This document shows, piece after piece, positions 18,677 through 26,694 of a stretch of 64,000 nucleotides of DNA. Under the pieces are notes generated by a model that was not told the origin of the DNA, made no database searches, and saw nothing but the letters and a program-made list of their open reading frames with translations. This DNA is from Paraburkholderia phenazinium. Its GTDB lineage: Bacteria; Pseudomonadota; Gammaproteobacteria; Burkholderiales; Burkholderiaceae. Every line of letters starts with the position of its first letter. Position 1 is the stretch's first letter. Position numbers and translations under genes: made by a program. The DNA is taken from positions 186,001 to 250,000 of the forward strand of contig NZ_FNCJ01000009.1 of the NCBI RefSeq assembly GCF_900100735.1, written 5' to 3'.

Positions 18677-18702
18677 GGCCAGGGCGCGCTCGCGGCCTGG
18701 CC
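18677..18702. terminator. Hairpin between convergent OMF and acyltransferase genes
   Basis: The arms GGCCAGG (18677-18683) and CCTGGCC (18696-18702) lie in the 54-bp gap between convergent genes. There is no clear T tract on either side, so termination strength is doubtful. Confidence 0.4.
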
Positions 18703-18719
18703 TCCCCACTACCACGTCA

Positions 18720-19598
18720 TCAATACACCGCCGGCTCCCCCACCGGCCGGTGCTTGAAGCGCTTATGCACCCAGTAGTACTGATCCGGAATCCGGCGCAC
18801 CTGCGCTTCGAGGAACTCGGTAATCCGGCGCGCATCGACGGTGCTGTCGGCAGACGGAAAATCGCTTAGTTCTTCGAAGATCGTCAGTTTGTAGCCGCGA
18901 TAATCCGGCAGCACCTCGGTGACGAACGGCACAACCCGTGCGTTGCCCGCCTTGGCAAGCCGCGACACCGAAGTCAGCGTGCACGCAGGCACCCCGAAGA
19001 ACGGCACGAACACCGAGTCGCGCAGACCGAAATCCATGTCCGCGGCGAGCATCACCGGCTTGCCGTCGCGCAGCACACGCAAGGCCCGGCGCACGCTATC
19101 GCTGCGCGGAATCATCTCGGTGCCGAAACGGCCGCGCTGACGTTTGGCCATCTCATCGAACAACACGTTCGACATCGGCGTGTATAGCGAAGCGACCGGA
19201 TGGCGCGTCGAGTACATCATGCAGCCGGCCTCGATCCCCACGAAGTGAAAGCCGACAAAAATGGTCGGCCGTGCATGCGCTTCTGCCAGGTCGATCGCGC
19301 TCTCCACTTCCACCAGCCGCGAGATCGCCTGGGCATTGCCGAACCATTGCGGTCCACGTTCGACATAGCTGCGAATCACATGGCAAAAGTGCGCGCGTGC
19401 AAGACGCTCGCGCTCCGCCTCGCTCATGTCCGGAAAGCACAGTTTCAGATTGGTATGGACGACACGGCGGCGCGTGCTCGGAATGCGGTAGAGCAGCGCC
19501 CCGATGCCGGTGCCGAGGCGCGCGAGCACGCCGTATGGCAGGAGCGCGAAGACGCGCAGCAGTCCTGTCATCAGATAGATGAGTATTCGGCTTTTCAA
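18720..19598 (-). CDS. LpxL/HtrB-family lipid A acyltransferase-like protein
   Basis: The protein of about 292 residues has an N-terminal membrane anchor (LIYLMTGLLRVFALLPYGVL) and the acyltransferase H-x4-E motif in FVGFHFVGIEAG (His118, Glu123). Later blocks are LRDGKPVMLAADMDFG and a C-terminal PDQYYWVHKRFKHRP, typical of LpxL/LpxM. It would add a secondary acyl chain to lipid A at the inner membrane. The start is uncertain: a TTG at 19598 gives the family N-terminus, an ATG at 19571 is shorter, and the frame is open to 19742. It is convergent with the RND operon. Confidence 0.85.
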   Translation of the reverse strand: MKSRILIYLMTGLLRVFALLPYGVLARLGTGIGALLYRIPSTRRRVVHTNLKLCFPDMSEAERERLARAHFCHVIRSYVERGPQWFGNAQAISRLVEVESAIDLAEAHARPTIFVGFHFVGIEAGCMMYSTRHPVASLYTPMSNVLFDEMAKRQRGRFGTEMIPRSDSVRRALRVLRDGKPVMLAADMDFGLRDSVFVPFFGVPACTLTSVSRLAKAGNARVVPFVTEVLPDYRGYKLTIFEELSDFPSADSTVDARRITEFLEAQVRRIPDQYYWVHKRFKHRPVGEPAVY

Positions 19599-19899
19599 GG
19601 GAAAATCCCGGTTGAGAGCGTGTAGCAAACACCTCGTCGGCGGCACACCTGAGCGGCCGGGGCGAAGTGACATGCGCGCGCGTCGAAACCGGGTACCGCG
19701 CTGCGCCAAGGTGAGAAAGCGGGATATCTCGCGTTGCCGCAAGACGGGAGTTTACAAATTAGATACGCATAGTAAACCGGATTTGACCGGCTCGGGGCGT
19801 CATACGGTAGAAATTACATTACAGCGTATTTGATGCTGCGCCAGCGGGAGGCTGGCCGTCCGCGCAAGCGGCTGCGGCCCGGCCACCCCACCTGAAACG

Positions 19900-22389
19900 T
19901 CAGGGCTTGTTCGATTCGAACAGGTCCATAATCTGCTGCTTCTCGTTGGTCGTCACGGTTGGCGGCGTCATGCCTGCCGGACCGACACCGCCCACCGCAT
20001 CGCTCGCACCGGCGAGCGGATTGGCCGAATCGAGGCCGATGCTGGCAACGAAGCCATTGCCAGGCGTCATATCCGAGTAGAACAGCTCGCCGTCGACGCT
20101 GGCAACCGTATCCGGCATCGCCGGCTCGGCCTGCGGCACGCCGCGCAACGCGCGGCCCATGTAGTCGACCCAGATCGGCAAGGCAAGCTGCGCGCCGAAT
20201 TCGCGGCTGCCGAGGCTCTTCGGCTGGTCATAGCCCATCCACGCCACTGCCACCAGCGACTGCTGGTAGCCGGCGAACCAGCCGTCCTTCGCGTCGTTCG
20301 TCGTCCCCGTCTTGCCCTGCAGGTCCGAACGCTTCAGCACGTTCGTGCCGGCGCCGGTGCCGGCCGTCGCCACCGAATGCAGCAGGCTGTTCATGATGTA
20401 GGCGTTACGCGGATCGATCGAACGCGGCGCATCGCGCCCCGCTGTCACCGGCTGGGCCTTCGAAATCGGTTCGCCGCGCGCGTCGGTCACTTCGGCGATC
20501 AGGTACGGATTGACGCGATAGCCGCCGTTGGCGAACACCGAGTACCCGGCCGCCGATTGCAGCGGCGTGACAAGCCCCGCACCGAGCGCCATCGGCAGGT
20601 ACGGCGGGGTCTTGTCGGCGTCGAAGCCGAAACGCTGCGTGACGAAGTCCTGCGCGTACTTGGTGCCGATAAACGACAGAATACGGATCGACACCAGGTT
20701 CTTCGATTTCTCGAGCGCGAGACGCATCGGCATCGGACCGTCCGGCTGGTCGTCGTCCTTCGGCTCCCACGGGTCGCCGCCCGGCGAGCTAGGCGGGAAA
20801 TAGAGCGGCGCGTCGTTGATGATCGTCGCCGGTCCCAAACCCTTGTCGAGCGCGGCCGAATAGATGAACGGCTTGAAGCTCGAACCCGGCTGGCGCCATG
20901 CCTGGGTCACGTGATTGAACTTGTTCTTGTTGAAGTCGAAGCCGCCGATCAGCGCGCGAATCGCGCCGTCCTGCGGCGTGAGCGACACCAGCGCGCCTTC
21001 CACCTGCGGCAACTGTGTGATCTGCCAGTTGCCCTTGTCGTCGGCGACCAGACGCACGATCGAGCCCGGCTTGATGCGCTGCGCGGCCGTAGCCCGTGCG
21101 CTCAGCGCGGTCGCCACGAATTTCAGGCCGTCGCCGTTGATGGTGGCCTGGGTGCCGTCGAGGAACTGCGCCTGCACTTCCTTCGGGCTCGCCGCCGTCA
21201 CCACGGCAGCGACGATCTCGCCGTTGTCCGGGTGATCGGTGAGCGCATCGTCGATCGCCTGATCGCGATCGTCGCCCGGCGCCGGCAGTTCGACGAAACC
21301 TTCCGGCCCGCGATAGCCGTGGCGGCGCTCGTAGTCCATCACGCCCTTGCGCACGGCATGGTAGGCGGCGTCCTGATCCGCGGAGTCGATCGTGGTGATC
21401 ACGTTCAGGCCGCGCGTATAGGTTTCGTCCTTGTACTGCGCGTACATCATCTGCCGGACCATTTCCGCTACGTACTCGGCGTGCACGCTGTACTCGTTGC
21501 CGGGGTTCTTGGTGTGAATCTCTTCCTTCACCGCAGCGTCGTACTGATCCTGCGTGATGTACTTCAGTTCCAGCATGCGCTTGAGAATGTATTCCTGACG
21601 GATCTTCGCGCGCTTCGGATTGACCACCGGGTTATACGCCGAGGGCGCCTTCGGCAGGCCCGCGAGCATCGCGCATTCGGCAAGCGACAGGTCCTTCAGA
21701 TCCTTGCCGAAGTACACGCGTGCAGCCGCCGAAAAACCATAGGCCCGCTCGCCCAGATAAATCTGGTTCATGTACAGCTCGAGGATCTGGTCCTTGGTCA
21801 GCGCGCGCTCGATCTTGTATGCGAGCAGCATTTCGTAGATCTTGCGCGTGTAGGTCTTCTCGCTCGAGAGGAAGAAGTTGCGCGCCACCTGCATGGTGAT
21901 CGTGCTGGCGCCCTGCGAGGCGCCGCCATGCAACAGGTCGGCCGAGCCGGCGCGCAGGATGCCGACGAAGTCGACGCCGCCGTGCTCGTAGAAGCGATAG
22001 TCTTCGATCGCCAACACCGCCTTCTTCATCTGGTCCGGAATGTCGGCGAAGCGCACGAGGTTGCGCCGCTCTTCGCCGAACTCGCCGATCAGCACGTGGT
22101 CCGCGGTGTAGACACGCAGCGGCACCTTCGGACGGTAGTCGGTAAGCGCGTCGAGCGACGGCAGTTGCGGCCCCATCACGACGAGCGCGTAGCCCAGGAT
22201 CAGCGCCCCGACGACCAGGATGGTCGCCACAAGGCCAACGAAGGTCAACGCGATACGCGCGCCCAGCGAACGGCGGCGCGGTTCATCTCGCGCAGCATCG
22301 TTGCGTCCTGGGTTGCCGTTGCCGTAGTAGGGTTCCCGGTTTGCACCACCCGGAGAATTTGAGGATTGCGGTCGTTTGATGATTGGCAT
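19900..22389 (-). CDS. mrcA: Class A penicillin-binding protein (PBP1a type)
   Basis: The 829-residue bifunctional murein synthase has a cytoplasmic Pro/Arg-rich tail, one TM (about 46-70), a GT51 glycosyltransferase domain with EDYRFYEHGG (129-138) and QGASTITMQ (159-167), an OB-like insert, and a transpeptidase domain with SSFK (Ser503-Lys506), SKN (562-564) and KTGT (693-696). The ATG at 22389 is chosen; the open frame to 22602 lacks family sequence. It polymerises and cross-links peptidoglycan. Its usual pilMNOPQ neighbours are absent, so this may be a second PBP1a paralogue. Confidence 0.92.
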   Translation of the reverse strand: MPIIKRPQSSNSPGGANREPYYGNGNPGRNDAARDEPRRRSLGARIALTFVGLVATILVVGALILGYALVVMGPQLPSLDALTDYRPKVPLRVYTADHVLIGEFGEERRNLVRFADIPDQMKKAVLAIEDYRFYEHGGVDFVGILRAGSADLLHGGASQGASTITMQVARNFFLSSEKTYTRKIYEMLLAYKIERALTKDQILELYMNQIYLGERAYGFSAAARVYFGKDLKDLSLAECAMLAGLPKAPSAYNPVVNPKRAKIRQEYILKRMLELKYITQDQYDAAVKEEIHTKNPGNEYSVHAEYVAEMVRQMMYAQYKDETYTRGLNVITTIDSADQDAAYHAVRKGVMDYERRHGYRGPEGFVELPAPGDDRDQAIDDALTDHPDNGEIVAAVVTAASPKEVQAQFLDGTQATINGDGLKFVATALSARATAAQRIKPGSIVRLVADDKGNWQITQLPQVEGALVSLTPQDGAIRALIGGFDFNKNKFNHVTQAWRQPGSSFKPFIYSAALDKGLGPATIINDAPLYFPPSSPGGDPWEPKDDDQPDGPMPMRLALEKSKNLVSIRILSFIGTKYAQDFVTQRFGFDADKTPPYLPMALGAGLVTPLQSAAGYSVFANGGYRVNPYLIAEVTDARGEPISKAQPVTAGRDAPRSIDPRNAYIMNSLLHSVATAGTGAGTNVLKRSDLQGKTGTTNDAKDGWFAGYQQSLVAVAWMGYDQPKSLGSREFGAQLALPIWVDYMGRALRGVPQAEPAMPDTVASVDGELFYSDMTPGNGFVASIGLDSANPLAGASDAVGGVGPAGMTPPTVTTNEKQQIMDLFESNKP

Positions 22390-22825
22390 GACTCGAATAG
22401 TTGGCGCATGACGACGCGCCTCTTGGCGGGCGGCAACCACTGCCGCACGGCTCAACACCCCGGCTGGCCGTACAGCGCGCCCGGATAGATCAGGCCCGAA
22501 AGGGGCCTCGCGCAACGTAACAGCGCATTTTAAAGAAATCGGACGTAGCCCAAGACGATTTTTTTGTAAGAATTCCCTTCGAGATGCCGCCCCGAAGCCC
22601 ACTGCGGCTTGGCCGCGCGGCTCGCCGCGGAGTTATGCACAGAAATTGTTGAAAGCCCTGTGGACAAGCGCGCCGGAAGTGGTCCAACCCTTTGATGTCA
22701 CGGGATTTTCATGCGAAGCCCGTTTCGCAGCGAAGCAACTCGCCTTATGATGGACCAGTCGCGCGGGGAAAGCGCGGCCGCGCGCAAAATCAGCCGTTCG
22801 ACGCCAACAAGTACGCGAGCAGACC
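22390..22825. other. Gene-free interval upstream of mrcA and the RHH gene
   Basis: These 436 bp lie between divergent genes and must hold both promoters. No open frame with coding character, hairpin terminator or known RNA was recognised. Confidence 0.6.
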
Positions 22826-23428
22826 ATGAACAAGCCCAGCGAACGCATCGCCGTATTCGTTACACCTGCCCAGAAACGCGCCATTGCCGCCAGTGCGGAG
22901 GAGCTCGGTATCAGTATCAGCGAGCTGATGCGGCGCGCGGTGCTGAGCTTCGGCGCGACCAGCGAGCAGGTGAAGGCGGCGAGCATCGTCGACAGGCTGC
23001 GCGCACCGCGCGAGCCGGACGCGCTCAACGCCGCGCTGGAGCGGGTCGCACGCGGCACCCGGCACGCGCGCGCCGCCCTGCCCGCCGTGCTCAAGACGGA
23101 TGGCGCGACAGCAGTACCCGAGGCGGCGGAGACACCGGACGCAGCGCAGGCGGCCACGCCCCCGTTGCTGCCCGCCGACGTGCTCGCCGCGCTGGTGCGC
23201 ACGCCCGAAGAAGAACAGGCGCTGGCGGAAGCCGAGGCGGTGGCACGCGTCGCGGCGGCCAAGGCCGCATCGATTGCCCCGCCGCACGAAACGTCAGCGC
23301 TCGCCGCACCCGTCGTGCAGCCGCCCCCTGCGGCGCTCGTGCCGCGCCGGCGCGTGCGTATCGAAACCACGCCCGACGAGGACGACCCACGCAACGACCC
23401 GACAGCGGAAGACGGGCGCTTCGCCTGA
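22826..23428 (+). CDS. Ribbon-helix-helix-like hypothetical protein
   Basis: The 200-residue protein has an N-terminal ribbon-helix-helix pattern (ERIAVFVTPAQKRAIAASAE, then ELGISISELMRRAVL), as in CopG/MobC-type DNA-binding proteins. The rest is an Ala/Glu/Pro-rich, probably disordered region ending in an acidic DEDDPRNDPTAEDG tail. The start codon ATG at 22826 opens the fold directly. No mobilisation genes are nearby, so a chromosomal regulator is more likely than a relaxosome part. Its target is unknown; PspA lies 363 bp downstream on the same strand. Confidence 0.6.
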   Translation: MNKPSERIAVFVTPAQKRAIAASAEELGISISELMRRAVLSFGATSEQVKAASIVDRLRAPREPDALNAALERVARGTRHARAALPAVLKTDGATAVPEAAETPDAAQAATPPLLPADVLAALVRTPEEEQALAEAEAVARVAAAKAASIAPPHETSALAAPVVQPPPAALVPRRRVRIETTPDEDDPRNDPTAEDGRFA

Positions 23429-23791
23429 AGCATGGTGCAATTCGCTGCGCGCTTTACAAACCTTGAAATATTCCGCCGGGTTAAAGGCGCAATCACGCGC
23501 AATTGCCGTTCGAAATCCTTGTGAAGCGAATCTTTAAGGCGGTTTTAAGAGAGCTCGTGGTGTAATATCCGCCAGCCGCTGAGCCCGCCTGGCTTGCCTC
23601 TCCCGCAAACCTTCCGAGGTGCGCCGCGCGGTAGTCGAACAATTTACGATGCCGCTATTGCAATTCGCGCTCGTGCCCCGACTTCCGCAGCGGTTGCCCG
23701 CGCAATAGTGCGCACGGCAGCGTAAACTGGTTGTGGTAAATGGTTGAACGCGCCAGGAACTCAGCGCCGATTTCATTCTACGGAGGTATTC
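23429..23791 (+). other. Leader/promoter interval before pspA
   Basis: These 363 bp have no coding frame of note. A relatively AT-rich stretch at 23450-23560 and a strong SD (GGAGGT, 23782-23787) lie upstream of pspA. A sigma-54 box (GG-N10-GC with TGGCAC/TTGC context), as in enteric psp operons, was looked for and not found convincingly. Confidence 0.5.
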
Positions 23792-24472
23792 ATGTCGCTA
23801 ATTGACAGCATCTCGCGCACGCTTAAAGGTCTTCTGAACGACGCTGCCGATTCCGTGCAAGACCCGTCGCGCGACTCGCGTCAGATCGTGCGCGAACTCG
23901 ACGACAGCATCGCCAAGGCAGAGAACTCGCTGATCGAGATTCAGGCGCAGGTCGCCACTCAGCAAAGCAAGCGTGACGTTGCCGCCGACAAGGCGAAGAA
24001 GTACGAAGACGGCGCGAAGCGCGCGCTGCAGTCGGGCGACGAAGCCCTCGCCCGTGAGGCGCTCGGCGCCCAGGCCACCGCTGAAGCCGAACGCGATGCG
24101 CTCTCGAAGGAACTCGCCACGCTCGAGCCCTCGGTGGATCAGTTGAAGAGCCAGATCGACGACATGCGCGGCCGCCGCAACGACCTCAACGCCCGTTCGA
24201 ACATCCTGCAGGCCAAGCAGCAGATCGCCCAGGCCAAGGACGTCGCAGCAACGGCGCTCGGCGGCATCGGCGGACGCAATCTGTCCGAAGACTTCCAGAA
24301 GCTCGAAGACAAGGTGGCGTTGTCGAATGCGCGCTCCGACGCCCGCCTGAATTCCGCTGATGTCAAAAGCGGCAAGGCGCTCGACGACAAGCTCGCCGAT
24401 CTGAATCGCGGCCCGTCGGTCGAAGATCGCCTCGAAGCGTTGAAGAAGCAGTTGAACACGCCGGCCCAGTAA
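23792..24472 (+). CDS. pspA: PspA/IM30 (ESCRT-III-like) membrane-stress protein
   Basis: The 226-residue protein is nearly all helical coiled coil, as expected for PspA/Vipp1. It starts MSLIDSISRTLKGLLNDAAD, the amphipathic membrane-binding helix with DPSRDSRQIVRELDDSI after it, and continues with long charged heptads to about residue 185. It binds stressed inner membrane and helps hold the proton gradient. GGAGGT precedes the ATG at 23792; an upstream in-frame ATG at 23744 is less likely. No pspF, pspB or pspC is present; instead it is followed by a TPR membrane protein gene. Confidence 0.88.
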   Translation: MSLIDSISRTLKGLLNDAADSVQDPSRDSRQIVRELDDSIAKAENSLIEIQAQVATQQSKRDVAADKAKKYEDGAKRALQSGDEALAREALGAQATAEAERDALSKELATLEPSVDQLKSQIDDMRGRRNDLNARSNILQAKQQIAQAKDVAATALGGIGGRNLSEDFQKLEDKVALSNARSDARLNSADVKSGKALDDKLADLNRGPSVEDRLEALKKQLNTPAQ

Positions 24473-24497
24473 GGCGTCGTCAAGCAGTGCACCGGAT

Positions 24498-24536
24498 GTG
24501 ACGCAGCGCCGGCAATCGTGCGGCGCTGCGTGTCAC
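24498..24536 (+). other. Strong intergenic hairpin between pspA and the TPR gene
   Basis: The perfect 11-bp arms ACGCAGCGCCG (24501-24511) and CGGCGCTGCGT (24521-24531) enclose a 9-nt loop, with GTG/CAC flanks extending the symmetry. No T tract follows, so it looks like an mRNA-processing or partial-termination hairpin rather than a full terminator. Confidence 0.6.
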
Positions 24537-24588
24537 AGCGGAGAATCGATTGACATGGAGACGGGCGTAAAGCCGCCCGGTCCGACAC

Positions 24589-25761
24589 ATGAAAAAATTT
24601 CTCGCAGCCACGTTCGCGTCGCTGATGCTGGTGTCCACCGCGGCGTTCGCCGTGCCGACCGCCCAGCAGATCGAATCCGCGATGGCTCAGGGCAACTGGC
24701 AACAGGCCGACGCCGGATTGACCGAAGTGCTGCAGGCGCATCCGAACAACGCGCACGCGCACTACCTCTATGCGCAGGTGCTGGATCAGGAAGGCCGCGC
24801 CGGCGACGCGCTCGCGCAGATCCAGCAGGCCAAGACGCTCGATCCGCAAATCCGCTTTACCGACGCGACGCGCTTCGCGCAGACCGAAGCACGCATCCGC
24901 CGCGACGCGGAACACAATAGCGCAGCCACCGGACACACCAGCAATCCGTTTGCACAACAGAACACGGCCATGCAGCAGGCCTCGCCGATGGTGCCGCAAG
25001 TCCCGCAACGGCACGGCCCGGGCATGGGTATGTGGATCGGCATCATCGTGTTGATCGGGGCGATTGCGCTGGTGCTGCGCTGGACGCTGCGCCGTGCCCG
25101 CACCCAGGACGACTCGCGCGCCGACGACGATCGCCGCGTCCAGTTGAAGCGCGCCACCGAGCTGCTGAACGCGGTGCGCTCGCTCAAGCTCGACGTGAAA
25201 CTCTCCACGGCGGTGGGACACGAGGCGCTGGAGAAGGAAGTCGAAGGCACGGAAGAGCAGTTGCGCGGCGTCGTCGAAACGCTTTCCGGCGGCAAGAATC
25301 CGCTGCCGCCGTATCAGCTCGACGAACTGGAGCAACGCGTCGCCAGCCTGAAGGCTCGCGCCGATGGCCGGCCCGATCCGTACGCGGCCGCCCCGGCCGA
25401 CTCCAGCGAATCGGCCTACGCACGAGAAGCGGAACGCTTCGGCAATCCGCCGCAAGCGCCCTACCCGTATCCGCAGCAACAACAGCCGCAGGTCATTGTG
25501 CAGCAAGGCGGTGGCGGCTTCGGCGGCGGCATGGGCGGTCTGCTGACGGGTGTGCTGCTCGGCGAAGCGCTCAATTCGGGCCGTGAGCGCGAAGTGATCG
25601 TCGACGACGAAACGCGGCGCCGCAGGAGCAATGACGACAACGGCAACAACAACGGCGGCGGCCTCGATTTCGGCCAGGGGTCGAACGACTGGAACGACGG
25701 CAGCGGCGGTGGCGGCGTCGACATGGGTAACGACGACTCGGGCGGCTGGAGCGATACCTGA
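24589..25761 (+). CDS. TPR membrane protein with Gly-rich acidic C-terminus, pspA partner
   Basis: The 390-residue protein has a signal peptide (cleavage near FAVP, residue 20-23), a periplasmic TPR-like region (about 30-100; GNWQQADAGLTEVLQAHPNN then AHYLYAQVLDQEGRAGDALA), one TM helix at about 148-165 (WIGIIVLIGAIALVLRW), a charged cytoplasmic helical segment (about 170-290), and a Gly/Asn/Asp-rich tail. GGGGFGGGMGGLLTGVLLGEAL (near residue 305) resembles the hydrophobic patch of other stress proteins. It follows pspA by 116 bp and is followed by a terminator, so the two probably form an operon. Function is unknown. Confidence 0.7.
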   Translation: MKKFLAATFASLMLVSTAAFAVPTAQQIESAMAQGNWQQADAGLTEVLQAHPNNAHAHYLYAQVLDQEGRAGDALAQIQQAKTLDPQIRFTDATRFAQTEARIRRDAEHNSAATGHTSNPFAQQNTAMQQASPMVPQVPQRHGPGMGMWIGIIVLIGAIALVLRWTLRRARTQDDSRADDDRRVQLKRATELLNAVRSLKLDVKLSTAVGHEALEKEVEGTEEQLRGVVETLSGGKNPLPPYQLDELEQRVASLKARADGRPDPYAAAPADSSESAYAREAERFGNPPQAPYPYPQQQQPQVIVQQGGGGFGGGMGGLLTGVLLGEALNSGREREVIVDDETRRRRSNDDNGNNNGGGLDFGQGSNDWNDGSGGGGVDMGNDDSGGWSDT

Positions 25762-25822
25762 TCGCCTTGCTTGCTGCGCCATGCAGACAGCGCTGATGCA
25801 AGCACTCAAAGCAAGACCGAAG

Positions 25823-25851
25823 ACAGGCCCCTTTGCGGGGCCTGTTCTTTT
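25823..25851 (+). terminator. Rho-independent terminator of the pspA-TPR operon
   Basis: ACAGGCCCC (25823-25831) and GGGGCCTGT (25837-25845) pair around a 5-nt loop and are followed by TCTTTT. The hairpin lies 61 bp after the TPR gene and just before the end of the converging TetR gene. Confidence 0.85.
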
Positions 25852-25856
25852 ATCGG

Positions 25857-26492
25857 CTAGCTATGCTGCGCCTCGAGCACTGCAGCGCCGGCAAACAACC
25901 GGACGATAAAGCGCTCCGCATACCCGATCAGCGCCTCGCGATGCGCCGCCGTTCCGATGTACTCATTGGACAGATGGAACAGTTGCAGCACGATCTGCGT
26001 GCAGATCTCGTCCACGGTCGGGCGCGCGAGGGCCGGCATCAGATTGAGTTGCACGACGTCATCGGCCATTTCAACCGACACCTCCTGCAGATTCGCGCGC
26101 ACCGCCTCGCGCAGCGCCGGTGAAGTGCCGTGATACTCCGCGAGCGCGCTTAAAAACGCTTCCCGGTTGTCTAGTGCAAACGCAAAGAACGCCACGCAGG
26201 CGCGCCGCGGCACGCTATGCGGCTCGTCGTGCGCAGCGAGCCAGCGCTCGCGGCGCAGCATCGGCCGCAGCCGCCGGCTGACCGATTCGACCGCTTCGCG
26301 GGCCAGGTCGTCGAGCGTGTCGAAATGCCGGTAAAAGGTATTCGGGTTCAAGCCTGCCTCCCGCGCCACTTCACGCAAACCGAGGGTCGCGAAGCCGCGC
26401 CCGCCCGCCGTCAGCCGCAAGGCCGCTTCGATAAGCCGGCGCTTGCCGGGCGCGACATCAACATCAAGATCGGTTTCGGGAATGAGTTCCAT
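25857..26492 (-). CDS. TetR-family repressor of the BVMO-hydrolase operon
   Basis: The 211-residue protein has an N-terminal TetR HTH (AALRLTAGGRGFATLGLREV, then AREAGLNPNTFYRHFDTLDDL) and a C-terminal regulatory domain resembling TetR_C-type proteins of Pseudomonas FabR/ DesT-like repressors. The ATG at 26492 is used; the frame runs on to 26801 through the operator and is non-coding. It is divergent from a Baeyer-Villiger monooxygenase gene and is separated from it by a long perfect inverted repeat, so autorepression and repression of that operon are likely. Confidence 0.88.
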   Translation of the reverse strand: MELIPETDLDVDVAPGKRRLIEAALRLTAGGRGFATLGLREVAREAGLNPNTFYRHFDTLDDLAREAVESVSRRLRPMLRRERWLAAHDEPHSVPRRACVAFFAFALDNREAFLSALAEYHGTSPALREAVRANLQEVSVEMADDVVQLNLMPALARPTVDEICTQIVLQLFHLSNEYIGTAAHREALIGYAERFIVRLFAGAAVLEAQHS

Positions 26493-26547
26493 GGTCTTCA
26501 CGGGCACAGTGCGCAATACGCCGCCAACGTCTGCACTGTAAACGATC

Positions 26548-26576
26548 TTGACGCGAGGTGCACAGTTGTCTACTCT
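26548..26576 (+). promoter_or_regulatory. Sigma-70-type promoter of the BVMO operon
   Basis: TTGACG (26548-26553) and TACTCT (26571-26576) are separated by exactly 17 bp. The -10 box is the inner end of the left arm of the TetR operator. Transcription would start near 26583, giving a leader of about 110 nt before the ATG at 26695. Confidence 0.65.
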
Positions 26577-26602
26577 GCGCGTTACAGAGAGTAGACAACT
26601 GT
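26562..26602. promoter_or_regulatory. TetR operator: 15-bp perfect inverted repeat
   Basis: The arms ACAGTTGTCTACTCT (26562-26576) and AGAGTAGACAACTGT (26588-26602) are exact inverse complements separated by 11 bp. A further GTAGAC follows at 26601-26606. The position between divergent tetR and monooxygenase genes, over the -10 box, identifies it as the operator. Confidence 0.85.
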
Positions 26603-26694
26603 AGACGTTGCGCTCGATCTCCCTGTGAGCATCGGCATGGCATTCAGTGCCGTGTGCTGCCATCTCCCCCTCATTGATCCGGAGTTTCGTGCTT

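Noticed and set aside
20377..22362. 661-codon frame antisense to mrcA
   Set aside because: It is the shadow of a PBP1a gene that has all catalytic motifs in the sense frame.
23429..23791. Sigma-54 promoter before pspA
   Set aside because: Candidate GG...GC pairs did not have the 10-bp spacing of the consensus.
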